This document shows, one piece after another, positions 1 through 8,813 of a stretch of DNA of 64,000 bases. The translations under genes and the position numbers were made by a program. Below the pieces are notes generated by a model that saw only the letters and a program-made list of their open reading frames with translations, ran no database searches and was not told the DNA's origin. Within the stretch, counting starts at the first letter, position 1. Every line of letters starts with the position of its first letter. The DNA is from Rhizocola hellebori (lineage in GTDB: Bacteria > Actinomycetota > Actinomycetes > Mycobacteriales > Micromonosporaceae), in contig NZ_BONY01000004.1 of NCBI RefSeq assembly GCF_016862955.1, positions 124,001 to 188,000 of the forward strand, read 5' to 3'.

Positions 1-106
1 CGAACTCCTGGTAACGCTTCAGGTCGTCCTTGTCGACGTCGAGGCTCGCGGCGACACGGAAGAAGCGCTCAAATTTGGCCACTCCCATAACTGGCATGTT
101 TCCCAT
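1..106 (-). CDS. DUF1931 histone-fold-like protein, 5' end only (runs off the left edge)
   Basis: Reading the minus strand from an ATG at 104-106 gives MGNMPVMGVAKFERFFRVAA and then a stretch ending DKDDLKRYQEF at the window edge. The PVMGV-KFERFFR-AASLDVDKDDLKRY pattern is the N-terminus of the DUF1931 family, small bacterial proteins with a histone-like fold. A second ATG at 95-97 (MPVMGV) is equally possible; a GGGAG sequence lies just upstream of the first one. The gene is divergent from the UvrA-like gene and only the first 35 codons are inside the window. DNA binding is inferred from the family, not seen here. Confidence 0.6.
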   Translation of the reverse strand, partial: MGNMPVMGVAKFERFFRVAASLDVDKDDLKRYQEF

Positions 107-248
107 GATGGGCTCCCGGTAGGTGAGCCCGCCTCGCCCGAAGGGGATGATTCACGTCAAGCCCGGCTTCGACAGAACGCGCCAGTCGCCGGCCCGTTCG
201 CCCGATACGCTGGTATCAGCACCATTCGCCCGGCCCGGGAGGAGACCC

Positions 249-2786
249 GTGCCCAGGTCACCGCGACCGTCCGACGACCCCTACGTGCGGGTCCGTGGCG
301 CGCGGGTGCACAACTTGCGCGATGTCGACGTCGACATCCCGCGCGGTGGGCTGGTCGCGTTCACCGGCATCTCCGGCTCGGGAAAGTCCTCCCTCGCGTT
401 CGCCACCATCTACGCCGAGGCCCAGCGCCGCTATTTCGAGTCGATCGCGCCCTACGTCCGTCGGCTGCTCAACCAGATCCCGGCGCCGCAGGTCAAGGAG
501 ATCACCGGGTTGCCGCCGGCGGTCGCGTTGCAGCAACGGCGCGGCGCCGGTGGGGTCCGCTCCACGGTGGGCACGCTGACGACTCTGTCAAACCTGCTGC
601 GTCTGCTGATGTCGCGGGCCGGCACCTACCCGCCTGGCACGACGGATCGGCTCGACTCCGACGCTTTCTCCCCCAACACGGCGGTCGGCGCCTGCCCGAC
701 CTGTCACGGGCTCGGCCGTACCCACGTCGTCTCGGAAAGGTTGATGGTTCCCGATCCGAATCTGAGCATCCGCGACGGGGCGATCGCCGCGTGGCCTGGG
801 GCCTGGCAGGGGGTCAACCTGCGCGACATCCTCGTGGCGCTCGGCTATGACGTCGACCGGCCGTGGCGTCGGCTGCCCAAGCGTGACCGTGACTGGATCC
901 TCTACACCGAGGAGCAGCCGGTCGTGGAGGTGCATCCGCAGCGCGACCGCGGCGAGGGCATCTACAACGGACGGTTCTGGAGCGCCGCTTCGCACGTGAT
1001 GCACACTCTGACCAACTCGAAAAGCCCGAAGATGCGCGAGCGGGCGCTGCGCTTCGTTGAGGTGGGACCGTGCCCGACATGCGACGGCACCGGGCTCAAG
1101 CCGCAGGCACTGGCGGTGACGTTCGCCGGGCACAACATCAGCGAGCTTTCGGCGCTGCCGCTGGCGCAGCTCGCAGAGGTGCTGCGACCGACCGCGACCC
1201 TGGCCGACCCCGAGCCGGCGTGGGAGTCGTCGTTGTCCGGGGAGCGCAGCGAGGTGGCGGTGACGCTCGCCGCCGACCTTTGCGACCGGATCGCGGTCCT
1301 CGTCGACCTCGGGCTGGGCTATCTCCAGCTCAACCGGCCGACGCCGACGCTGTCGCCGGGCGAGGCGCAACGGCTGCGGATCGCCACCCAGCTCCGCTCC
1401 GGGCTTTTCGGCGTCGTCTACGTGCTCGACGAACCGTCGGCCAGCCTGCATCCGGCTGATGCCGAACCCCTCATGCGGGTGCTCGAGCGCCTGCGCGCCG
1501 CCGGCAACTCCATCTTCGTCGTGGAGCACGACATGGATGTGGTACGCCGTGCCGACTGGATCGTCGACGTCGGACCTGGCGCTGGCGAAGGCGGCGGACG
1601 CATTGTCTACAGTGGACAGATCGCCGGTCTGCGCGACGTCGAAGGCTCGGCGACTCGTCCCTACCTTTTCCCCACGCGCCGTAGGGCACCGCGCCGGGTG
1701 CCCCGCGAGCCGGCCGGATGGCTGCGGTTGCGCGGGATCGACCGGCACAACCTGCGCGACCTCGACGTCGACCTGCCGCTGGGCGTGCTGACCGCCGTCA
1801 CCGGGGTGTCCGGATCCGGCAAGTCGACGCTGATAACCCAGGTCGTCGCCGGGATCGTGCGCGAGCACCTCGGCTTGCCGGCGCCAGCCGAGCCCGACGA
1901 CGAGGAGCCGGGCGGTCCCGGTTCGGCACCCGCGCCCGACGGGCCGACCACCGCCGCCGACGTCCACGGGCTGGACGCCTTCGACCGCCTGGTGAGCGTC
2001 GACCAGAAGCCGATCGGCCGCACCCCGCGCTCCAACCTCGCCACCTACACGGGCCTGTTCGACGCCGTACGCAAAGTGTTCGCAAACACTGACGGGGCGC
2101 GGGAACGCGGCTACGACCCGGGCCGGTTCTCGTTCAACGTGGCGGCCGGCCGGTGCCCGACCTGCCAGGGCGAGGGCTTCGTGACCGTTGAGCTGATCTT
2201 CCTGCCGGGCACCTACGCGCCCTGCCCGACCTGCCATGGCGCCCGGTACAACGCGGAGACCCTGGAGATCACCTACCAAGGCGCGACGATCGCCGACGTG
2301 CTCGCGATGACCGTGGACACCGCCGCGAGGTTCCTCGCCGACGTGCCGGCGGCCGCCCGGAGCCTGCGGACGCTCCTGGACGTCGGGCTGGGCTACCTAC
2401 GCCTGGGCCAGCCGGCCACCGAGCTGTCCGGCGGCGAGGCACAGCGGATCAAACTCGCGACCGAGCTCCAGCGCGCCCACCGTGGACACACGCTCTACTT
2501 GCTCGACGAGCCGACAACCGGGCTGCACCCCGCCGATGTCGAGCTGTTGACCCGCCAGCTCCAGGGCCTCGTCGACGCCGGCAACTCCGTCATGCTGGTG
2601 GAGCACGAGATGAACCTCGTCGCCGCCGCCGACTGGGTCGTCGACCTCGGTCCCGGCGGCGGAGACGCCGGTGGGCGAATCGTCGCCGCCGGCCCACCCC
2701 ACGAGGTCGCCACGGGCGACGGCGACACCGCGCGCTACCTGGCCCGGGCGCTCGCAGGCCCATCCCGACGGCGCGCGGACGCATGA
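249..2786 (+). CDS. UvrA-like ABC ATPase (UvrA2/DrrC-type paralogue)
   Basis: The 845-residue protein has two ABC ATPase halves of UvrA type. The first Walker A is GISGSGKS near residues 40-47, with signature LSPGEAQRL; the second Walker A is GVSGSGKS, with signature [13 protein letters not shown] and Walker [12 protein letters not shown]. Zinc-binding CPTC pairs occur in both halves. It is about 100 residues shorter than canonical UvrA (about 950), like the UvrA2/DrrC paralogues that bind damaged or drug-modified DNA and give resistance to intercalators. I chose GTG at 249 because GGGAGGAG lies directly upstream and homology begins just after it; the open frame extends back to 123 without recognisable sequence. 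It stands alone, so it is probably not the housekeeping uvrA. A cytoplasmic DNA repair or self-protection role is inferred. Confidence 0.85.
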   Translation: MPRSPRPSDDPYVRVRGARVHNLRDVDVDIPRGGLVAFTGISGSGKSSLAFATIYAEAQRRYFESIAPYVRRLLNQIPAPQVKEITGLPPAVALQQRRGAGGVRSTVGTLTTLSNLLRLLMSRAGTYPPGTTDRLDSDAFSPNTAVGACPTCHGLGRTHVVSERLMVPDPNLSIRDGAIAAWPGAWQGVNLRDILVALGYDVDRPWRRLPKRDRDWILYTEEQPVVEVHPQRDRGEGIYNGRFWSAASHVMHTLTNSKSPKMRERALRFVEVGPCPTCDGTGLKPQALAVTFAGHNISELSALPLAQLAEVLRPTATLADPEPAWESSLSGERSEVAVTLAADLCDRIAVLVDLGLGYLQLNRPTPTLSPGEAQRLRIATQLRSGLFGVVYVLDEPSASLHPADAEPLMRVLERLRAAGNSIFVVEHDMDVVRRADWIVDVGPGAGEGGGRIVYSGQIAGLRDVEGSATRPYLFPTRRRAPRRVPREPAGWLRLRGIDRHNLRDLDVDLPLGVLTAVTGVSGSGKSTLITQVVAGIVREHLGLPAPAEPDDEEPGGPGSAPAPDGPTTAADVHGLDAFDRLVSVDQKPIGRTPRSNLATYTGLFDAVRKVFANTDGARERGYDPGRFSFNVAAGRCPTCQGEGFVTVELIFLPGTYAPCPTCHGARYNAETLEITYQGATIADVLAMTVDTAARFLADVPAAARSLRTLLDVGLGYLRLGQPATELSGGEAQRIKLATELQRAHRGHTLYLLDEPTTGLHPADVELLTRQLQGLVDAGNSVMLVEHEMNLVAAADWVVDLGPGGGDAGGRIVAAGPPHEVATGDGDTARYLARALAGPSRRRADA

Positions 2787-2925
2787 TGGAGTCGATAACG
2801 CAGATCAGCCGGCTTTGGCGTGGATTCGAAAGATCGGGGCCAGCGGCGGTGTCGTTCACCAGGGGCTAAGCGCGTCCTGCTATCGCCATGACCTCCTATC
2901 AGTAGATCATCTAGTCGCTTTGCCG

Positions 2926-3372
2926 CTATGCCAGCACCGACGTCAAACTCCTAGGCACGCTTGCCTTGATGTCCTCCCACTCGCCCTCGGTCACGTGGTG
3001 CCGAAGGCTGTGCACCACAGTCTGGACGAGATGCTCCATCCCGCCTTTGACGTCGTAGCTGAACTCTCGCCGGACCCGTTGCAGAAAATCATCTTTAGAC
3101 ATCTTCTGGGGTACCCGGCTAGGGTCCCAACCGCTGTAGTGAAGCCCACGGATCAGCATCGGCAGCTGTGCGGCGAAGTGAGCGGTCTCGTCAACAGTCA
3201 GCCGATCCCTCAGCGCATGAAGCACCGCTCGCAGGGCCGCATAGGACTGGTTTCGACGCTCCTCCGGCCAGCCGTATTTCTGCTCGATTTCTTTGAGCAC
3301 CCGATTCGTCTTGTCCACTGTGGAACTGAAAGTCGCAAAGCCAGTGTCAACCATGTCGCGCCCCGCATTCAC
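2926..3372 (-). CDS. DUF2267 family protein
   Basis: The 148-residue protein has the helical DUF2267 layout: an N-terminal TFSSTVDKTNRVL segment, an AALRAVLHALRDRLTVDE helix, the AAQLPMLIRGLHYSGWDP signature, and a FLQRVRREF block. DUF2267 proteins are common in actinobacteria near stress genes and their biochemical role is unknown. The GTG start (3370-3372) follows the TAA of a 29-codon upstream ORF by one base, so the gene is probably translated by coupling; an internal ATG seven codons in is an alternative. The neighbours (DUF1931, Dps) also point to a stress or stationary-phase context. Confidence 0.75.
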   Translation of the reverse strand: MNAGRDMVDTGFATFSSTVDKTNRVLKEIEQKYGWPEERRNQSYAALRAVLHALRDRLTVDETAHFAAQLPMLIRGLHYSGWDPSRVPQKMSKDDFLQRVRREFSYDVKGGMEHLVQTVVHSLRHHVTEGEWEDIKASVPRSLTSVLA

Positions 3373-3375
3373 ACG

Positions 3376-3465
3376 TTAGGTTTCGGGAACATCTGCGCAC
3401 ACCCGGCGAGCCGTCGGCTCCAGCAGCTCGAGCGCATGAGTCTGATCAATGTTGTGGTCAGGCAT
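3376..3465 (-). CDS. 29-residue ORF between the amber-interrupted gene and DUF2267
   Basis: ATG at 3463-3465 follows the stop of the upstream gene by two bases, with a GAGGTAG ribosome-site-like sequence overlapping that stop. The product is 29 residues, containing HALELLEPTARRVCAD, and ends one base before the DUF2267 start. Tight spacing on both sides is the main support. No family recognised; it could be a translational-coupling leader rather than a functional peptide. Confidence 0.35.
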   Translation of the reverse strand: MPDHNIDQTHALELLEPTARRVCADVPET

Positions 3466-3467
3466 CG

Positions 3468-3818
3468 CTACCTCGATCCGTCCATCAGTCCATGCAGATG
3501 CGCTGCCGCGTTCTCGATGTCGTGGTACTTGTATTGGCCCGCCCGCGATTCTGCGGCGAGCACCCCGCAACGGTGAACCTTCTTGAAGTCGCCGTGAGGG
3601 AACTTCTACCGCGCCTTGGTGTTTTCGCGCTCTTCGTCGTCGTCGCCGAGATGCCATTTCCGATACTCATTAAAGCCATGCTTTTCGATGAACTCGTTCT
3701 CCTGTTGGGCCGAGGGCTGATGCTCACTCCAGTCCTCGCGTTCATCGACGACAAACTTTCCGTCCTTGACCAGCCTTTGTGCAAACTCATACGAGCTGTC
3801 TTTCAGCTTCACAGCCAC
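3468..3818 (-). pseudogene. Conserved small actinobacterial protein, interrupted by one in-frame amber codon
   Basis: The frame reads MAVKLKDSSYEFAQRLVK..., with FIEKHGFNEYRKWHLG and a segment ending ENTKAR, then a TAG at 3606-3608, and continues in the same frame as KFPHGDFKKVHRCGVLAAES, AGQYKYHDIENAAAHLHG and a natural stop at 3468. From memory, relatives of this about 115-residue family read through this point with a tyrosine (ARYKF); TAC to TAG is a single change. Nothing else is damaged. It is either a recent nonsense mutation, a sequencing error, or (less likely) a readthrough site. Function of the family is unknown. Confidence 0.7.
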
Positions 3819-4364
3819 AGCAGATCACCCCGCTCCATGCCCGGTTCATCTCGGTCTTGCCATCATTGGCCGCGATCGGGTGAGGAACCGCCACCCTGCC
3901 AAGATGAACACGCCGACCAGTCGTATCTTCGGTCATGTTGACCAATCAACGATGACCTGTTGCCCGCCTCATCGATGGATGGGCTGAATCGCTTGCCTTC
4001 CAATCCCGTGCAGTCCGCGCAGCGGCAGATCCACAGATTAATGAGGGATCTTGGGCACGAATCGGGATAGGCAAGTGCGATTCGGCACTCGCGCTGGCTT
4101 TGCCGCCAGTCATATCCAGTGACCGACGCCTGTGGGGCAATCCGATGCCTTCTGTTGGCTGAGCGCTGCCCGGCCACTGCCAACAAGAGGCTTCCAAGGC
4201 CGCCGTAAACAGCTGACCCGCACGCGGGCAGTGGAACTCGCGGCCGCGTCAACGCTGTAGCTCCCGGGCCAACCTAAGCGAAGCCCTTGCCGCCGCTGCG
4301 CGCAACCACGCCGCCGCCCTTTTGCTGCGCTCGCCCCGACTACCCTTGTTCGAAGGCTCCAGGT
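3819..4364. other. Intergenic, no supported gene
   Basis: Only open frames of about 130 codons with biased, low-complexity content are present on either strand, without ribosome sites. The stretch separates two minus-strand genes. Confidence 0.5.
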
Positions 4365-4982
4365 TCAGGGTTGCTCGACCAGGTGCTCGGCGATGAACCA
4401 CACCTGAAACTCATTGGTGCGCAACACATTACTGGTGAGGATGTCGTTGGTGCCGGCGTCACCGATGTTGGCTGTGGTTTCGATGGCATCGCGGACTTTC
4501 GCGATGATGATCTCGTGGGCTTCCAGCAGTCGCGACAGCATGGCCAGCACCTCTTCCGCACCGTTTGGCGGCCGCGGAACCGTCGTGATTTCCGCGACAT
4601 GACGCGGGTCGCCCACCGCCACACCGCCCAGGGTCTGCACCCGCTCGGCCATCACATCGACGAGCTCGAGTTGCTCGCCTGCATGCTTGTCCAGCAACAG
4701 GTGCAGCTGGTAGAAGGTAAGCCCGCGCATGAGCCAGTGATGCTTCTTATAAAGACTGTAGAGGATCTGAGTGTCGGCCAGGATCCGGTTGAGCTGCTCG
4801 CACGAGCGGACCCGTGCGTCATGGCTAAGCGCTATCGGCAGCAGCCGCATCGTCCCGAAGTCCTGGATCTCGGTCCCCAGCTTATGCAGCATCGGCTGGC
4901 TACGGCCGCCATCACCCTCGAACAGATGCTGATAACGCTGCCGCACCTGCGCGGCGTCGGACTGCCGTCCCTTGGCCGTCAT
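4365..4982 (-). CDS. dps: Dps-family ferritin-like DNA-binding protein
   Basis: The 205-residue protein has the Dps/ferritin fold signature: KHHWLMRGLTFYQLHLLLDK carries the first ferroxidase histidine and the following acidic helix, then GEQLELVDVMAERVQTLGG, and a C-terminal AHEIIIAKVRDAIE / GTNDILTSNVLRTNE helix pair. Dps assembles into 12-mers that oxidise Fe2+ with H2O2, store iron and shield DNA. I chose ATG at 4980-4982 because GAAAGGGAC lies upstream and the N-terminal MTAKGRQ tail is typical; the open frame extends further back to 5081. An extra 20-30 residues at the N-terminus compared with E. coli Dps is common in actinobacteria and may bind DNA. Confidence 0.85.
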   Translation of the reverse strand: MTAKGRQSDAAQVRQRYQHLFEGDGGRSQPMLHKLGTEIQDFGTMRLLPIALSHDARVRSCEQLNRILADTQILYSLYKKHHWLMRGLTFYQLHLLLDKHAGEQLELVDVMAERVQTLGGVAVGDPRHVAEITTVPRPPNGAEEVLAMLSRLLEAHEIIIAKVRDAIETTANIGDAGTNDILTSNVLRTNEFQVWFIAEHLVEQP

Positions 4983-5440
4983 CCTGGTGTCCCTTTCCGG
5001 CGAGGATCCGTACGCGTTGACGTTGCCACAACGATCCCGTGCCGCGCGGTGGTTCGCGCAAATCGCCGCCACACCAAACAATCGCCGACGGCGGTGAGGA
5101 GCCGGCAGTCACTCGCTCGGCTTGCGAACCGTCGGGTGAAATGTCGATCGGCGTGCCAAGCGCGGCTGACCTTGGTAGCGCCGGACCCGGCAGTGATGCT
5201 TCGGGCAATCGAGGGCTGGCGACGGCGACGGACAAGCGCTGGCGGGCTGGGAGTTCTCAGATGTTGTGTCCGCTGGTGTCTCTCACCTTTCCCGGCGGTC
5301 GGTACAGTGCGCCAGCTGCCGCGGACCTGCCGGTGCCGTGCATGGTCTCTGGCAGTTGATGTAGTGGGTGGTCTTCAGCGGTGAGGATGTCTCATGATCC
5401 CCGAGTGCCCGAGCTCTGTGGAAAGGGCTGACACCTGCCG
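4983..5440. other. Dps upstream region and left flank of the IS110 element
   Basis: No gene is supported. Overlapping ORFs are shadows of the Dps frame or lack ribosome sites. The left boundary of the IS110 element probably lies near the right end of this stretch, but I cannot fix it without a second copy. Confidence 0.4.
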
Positions 5441-5826
5441 TCGGGACCACCCGCCTAAGGCCGGCCCGGGCTATGACGGGATTCAGCTTGCCGGGTGACT
5501 GGCGTCGGGCGGGGTTGTCTGGTGCCATGAGAATGCCTTCCGTGGTGTGATGCCTGATGACTCCCGGACCGTACGAGTTCTGGCAGGTGAACGGCTGGCG
5601 CATGCCGCGGGAGGCGCCTGCGGCGGGGGAGTGCAGGGAAAGATGGCAGCGCAGTGTGGTGTCGCTCGTTTCGGGGATCGCGGCCACGATTGTGGTTGTC
5701 CACAATGGTGGCAGCGGTATGAGACGCCTGATGGTTGCCGGAACTGTGTAGTTCCAAGGGAAGAACGGCGCATGGCCGCACAGTCTTCAAAGCGCGGGTG
5801 GTGACGGCTGGGTTCGGGGTGACCGG
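5441..5826 (+). ncRNA. Candidate bridge-RNA region of the IS110 element
   Basis: About 390 bases upstream of the transposase hold no convincing gene. In the IS110 group the bridge RNA, which pairs with donor and target DNA and guides the recombinase, is encoded in this long 5' non-coding end. The segment is GC-rich and full of short complementary blocks. The assignment rests on established IS110 biology and position; the RNA limits and loops are not resolved here. Confidence 0.35.
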
Positions 5827-7089
5827 ATGGGTGCGCGGTGGTGCGGTATCGACTGGTCCGAATCCCGCCATGATGTGGTCCTGGTCGACGAGCACGGCCG
5901 GGCTGTCGTGCGGGTTAAAATCACCGAGGACCCGGCAGGGGTGGCCCATCTGCTCGGGATCCTGACCGGCGCCGTGCAGGCCGGTGAAGATCCGGTGCCG
6001 GTGGCGATCGAGACACCGCATGGCCTGCTGGTCGCGGCGCTGCGCTCGGCCGGGGTGACGGTGTATGCGATCAACCCGCTCGCGGTGGCCCGGTACCGCC
6101 AGCGCCATTCGATGGCCGGCCGTAAAAGCGACTACACGGATGCGTTGACGCTGGCCAACATCCTGCGTACCGATGCCCACCAGTTCCGGCCGATGCCCGC
6201 CGACAGCGAAGAAGCGCTCGCGCTGACCGTGTTGGCGCGGGCGCATCAGGATGCGGTATGGCGGCGTACCCGCTCGGTCCGAGAGCTGCGCTCGGTGCTG
6301 CGCCTGTACTTTCCGGGGTTCCTGGAAGCGTTCGGGCCGCGCCTGGCCCACCTGTATGCACCCGATGCTCGCACGGTCCTTGCCCTGGCCCCCACACCCG
6401 CACACGCTGCGGCGCTGACCCAGCCGGTGGTGGAGCAGCGGCTGCGCCGTGCCGGGCGTTCCCGCAACGTCGCGGCGCGGGCGGCGGCCGTGGTGCGGGT
6501 GTTCGTCCAGCCGCGCCTGCGCCAGCCGCGCGAGGTCGAAAACGCCTACGCGGAACGAGCTTTATGTTCGCTGGCCACTTTGGACGCCGAGTGTGACAGC
6601 GTGGCTCACCTCGACCGTAAAGTCGTCGCCGCGTTCACCCGGCACCCCGACTACCGGATCGTCGCCTCGTTTCCCGGCCTCGGCCGGATACTCGGCGCGA
6701 GAGTCCTGGCCGAGATCGGCGACGACCCCACCCGCTTCGCCAGCCCCCGCAATCTCAAGGCGTTCGCCGGTTCCGCGCCGATCACCCGGGCCAGCGGCAA
6801 AACGGTCACCATTGTGCACCGGTACATCAAGAACCGGCGACTCGCTGCGGCCGGCTACCAGTGGGCCACCACCGCAGCCATGACCTACCCGCCCGCGCGG
6901 TTGCATTACCGGCAGCGCCGCGAACACGGCGACACCCATGCTGCCGCCCTACGCCATCTGTTCAGCAAAATGCTCGGCCAGCTCCACCACTGCCTACAAC
7001 ACCGCGAAACCTACGTGCCCGACAAAGCCTGGCCACCAGCACGAAGCCCACCACCACAACGCGAACAATCAGACTCAACACATCGGTAA
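5827..7089 (+). CDS. IS110-family DEDD transposase/recombinase
   Basis: The 420-residue protein has the N-terminal RuvC-like DEDD domain: WCGIDWSESRHDVVLVDE (first Asp), PVAIETPHG (Glu), and GRKSDYTDALTLANIL (two Asp). The C-terminal Transposase_20 domain includes FPGLGRILGARVLAEIGDD and the FAGSAPITRASGKT segment with the catalytic serine. Both domains appear whole, so the element may be active. IS110 enzymes cut and exchange strands through a serine intermediate under bridge-RNA guidance and usually leave no target duplication. Another IS110 C-terminal scrap lies at 20.3-20.5 kb. Confidence 0.9.
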   Translation: MGARWCGIDWSESRHDVVLVDEHGRAVVRVKITEDPAGVAHLLGILTGAVQAGEDPVPVAIETPHGLLVAALRSAGVTVYAINPLAVARYRQRHSMAGRKSDYTDALTLANILRTDAHQFRPMPADSEEALALTVLARAHQDAVWRRTRSVRELRSVLRLYFPGFLEAFGPRLAHLYAPDARTVLALAPTPAHAAALTQPVVEQRLRRAGRSRNVAARAAAVVRVFVQPRLRQPREVENAYAERALCSLATLDAECDSVAHLDRKVVAAFTRHPDYRIVASFPGLGRILGARVLAEIGDDPTRFASPRNLKAFAGSAPITRASGKTVTIVHRYIKNRRLAAAGYQWATTAAMTYPPARLHYRQRREHGDTHAAALRHLFSKMLGQLHHCLQHRETYVPDKAWPPARSPPPQREQSDSTHR

Positions 7090-7212
7090 CGGTAAATTTT
7101 TCGAGCCTAACGCTTCTAGACTCCTTACCAACGCCCTACCAAAATGGCCAATAGAGCCAATGACCATCGATTTTCTGATCCACAAAAACAGCCTGTGAGC
7201 TGCTGAAACTGT

Positions 7213-7257
7213 TGGAGCGGGCGACGGGAATCGAACCCGCGCAATCAGTTTGGAAGT
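7213..7257 (-). other. 3' half of tRNA-Gly (TCC-type): candidate attachment-site remnant
   Basis: The minus strand reads from the anticodon loop CTTCCAAA through a variable region, a complete T arm (GCGGGTTCGATTCCCGT), the acceptor strand CGCCCGC and TCCA. The expected 5' half (acceptor GCGGGCG, D arm, anticodon stem) is absent on the 3' genomic side. A fragment running from the anticodon loop to the 3' end is the classical core used by tyrosine recombinases, so this looks like the distal att copy of an integrated element extending rightward. No intact tRNA-Gly or second copy is visible inside the window. Confidence 0.6.
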
Positions 7258-7481
7258 TACACGGAGATCGTCCCACGTCATTCCGCCCGGACCCGAATCA
7301 TGCCACTGGCCTGCTGAATCATTTCAGTTTGATCCCAGTGGATTCCGGTTCCGGGCGGTCCATTCCGGACCGTTCCCTCCCAAGATCCCTCCCGATTGCC
7401 GGGCATGATTGTCGATGCCCAATGGTGAAACGATTGGGGAGCGATGGCGATCGGCCGAACCCGAACGGGCGACCAGCGGTG

Positions 7482-7730
7482 GCGGTTCGAGTCCCTGCAG
7501 CCCCACAAATTCAGGGGGGACTCGAACCGCTGCGTTAATCAAGTGGTTTGAGCTGGGATTATGGGAACTGACTTATCTTGCGAGGGATTTCGGGTGGCGA
7601 CTCGATCTGCCATGGCTCCTCGAATGGCGGTATCCGAACCGCATTCGCCCAGTTCAACGCGGACGAGATCGAGCTATGGTCCAGTAGTCAAAGGTGGCTG
7701 AATTCGAACCCACTTAGTCGTCGTCCCGCT
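7482..7730 (+). repeat. Diverged direct repeat, copy A
   Basis: The block contains GGGGACTCGAACCGC, CGTTAAT, AAG-GGTT-GAGCTG and, about 80 bases on, TCCGAACCGCATTCGCCCAG, in the same order and spacing as copy B at 16607-16850. Within copy A, GCGGTTCGAGTCCC (7482-7495) and its exact reverse complement (7517-7530) form a 14-bp inverted repeat, and a second hairpin CGAACCGC/GTGGTTTG follows. It looks like a structured non-coding element, perhaps tRNA-derived since GGTTCGAGTCCC resembles a T arm. No protein is supported in 7258-8093. Confidence 0.55.
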
Positions 7731-8093
7731 TACGTTAGCCGTGGCCCGTGTGAGCTGCGCACCTTCATACGATCGGCGACTGTGAGCACCTTTAACGTCA
7801 CGCTCTGTGTGGATCTGGTTGATCCGATCATCGTGCTTCGGGCAATAACGTCGTCTCAGTCCGCGCAGTCCACATGCGTACAACGGCATAGGTCAACTTC
7901 TGTCCGTCATGGAACGTCCAGCCGCTCCACCAACTTCGGTTGTCCGCGCTCGCTCTGACCGTCCAGTTGAAAGCAGGTCCTACCTTAATGTCAGGAAGGC
8001 TGACCGCTGATCGGCCGGGTTCGGGGGCGCGCGGTCCAGCCGCCTGAATCAATCGAAAATCGCCGTTTTGCCTGAACACATCGAGCTGCGACA

Positions 8094-8813
8094 GTGAAGG
8101 CGCCCAGCGTGGACAAGACAAGCGCACCTCGTGCACAACTTGGCGATCGAAACCGTGTGTTTCTTCTCGTGTCCAACATCTATCCGGCGATCCTTGGCAC
8201 CATGATATGGGAGCTGATATCGCAGATACCGACCGATCCGATCGCCTGGATCGCCACTCTGCTGATCGTTTCTCACTTCACGCTTGATCTCCTTTACCTG
8301 AAGCTGAACCTCGATTTCTACAACGCCGAGGACGATTTCCGGTACGGCTGGTTGTTGTTCCTCGTGGACGTGGCGATCGTCGCCTTGATCCGCCTGGCCT
8401 TTGGCACCATTCCTGCGCTTGCAGATTCCCGCCACGCAATCGTCAATCCGATCACCTGTTTCGCGGTAATCTACGTGTTGTATGTGACATGGGAATACCT
8501 TTACCGCGCGATGAACCGGGCGGAGAAGCGGTCGCCAGATTCATCCACAACCCATTACTGGTACCTCGCTGCCTGGTTCGCGATATGCACGGCAACGTAC
8601 TCCGCCAGTATCTTGGCGAACCTTCCGGCCTGGATCCACACCGCCACGGTGATCGGATTCCTTCTCGGCATTGCCGCTGCGTGCGCAGAACTCTATTGGA
8701 GCGTCTTTTTGGCGGTCAATGACCGAAAGGCTACCCAGGACAAGCGAGCAGACGCCGCGCCGGAGCGTACCGCCATCATTCCCACTCCCCAGGAAGAAGG
8801 AGCGGCTCCGTGA
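8094..8813 (+). CDS. Polytopic membrane protein, first gene of radical SAM operon
   Basis: The 239-residue protein has about six hydrophobic segments (e.g. around residues 22-45, 50-67, 82-100, 118-138, 157-175, 183-205), a soluble N-terminus and a charged C-terminal tail. No family is recognised. GTG at 8094 is the first in-frame start after the repeat; no strong ribosome site is seen. Its TGA overlaps the GTG of the next gene (GTGA), so the two are coupled. A role in membrane localisation or export for the downstream radical SAM pathway is only inferred from the operon. Confidence 0.6.
   Translation: MKAPSVDKTSAPRAQLGDRNRVFLLVSNIYPAILGTMIWELISQIPTDPIAWIATLLIVSHFTLDLLYLKLNLDFYNAEDDFRYGWLLFLVDVAIVALIRLAFGTIPALADSRHAIVNPITCFAVIYVLYVTWEYLYRAMNRAEKRSPDSSTTHYWYLAAWFAICTATYSASILANLPAWIHTATVIGFLLGIAAACAELYWSVFLAVNDRKATQDKRADAAPERTAIIPTPQEEGAAP

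Larger units (their letters stand above)
5441..7110 (+). mobile_element. IS110-type insertion sequence (boundaries approximate)
   Basis: It comprises the long non-coding left part and the transposase gene, with only a short tail after the stop, as in the IS110 subgroup. No terminal inverted repeats or target duplications are visible, as expected for this family, so both ends are estimates. It sits immediately left of the truncated tRNA-Gly. Confidence 0.55.

Noticed and set aside
588-2279. 563-codon open frame on the minus strand opposite the UvrA-like gene
   Set aside because: High-GC shadow frame; arginine/glycine/valine-rich, no domain, fully covered by a well supported gene.
7471-7510. 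Possible tmRNA or tRNA 3' end (GGTTCGAGTCC...GCAGCCCCACA)
   Set aside because: The T-stem does not pair (GGCGG versus CCCTG), no matching 5' part or acceptor strand, and the terminal CCA is not formed.
7212-7538. ORF starting MERATGIEPAQSVWKL
   Set aside because: This is the well-known false translation across a tRNA-Gly 3' end, not a protein.
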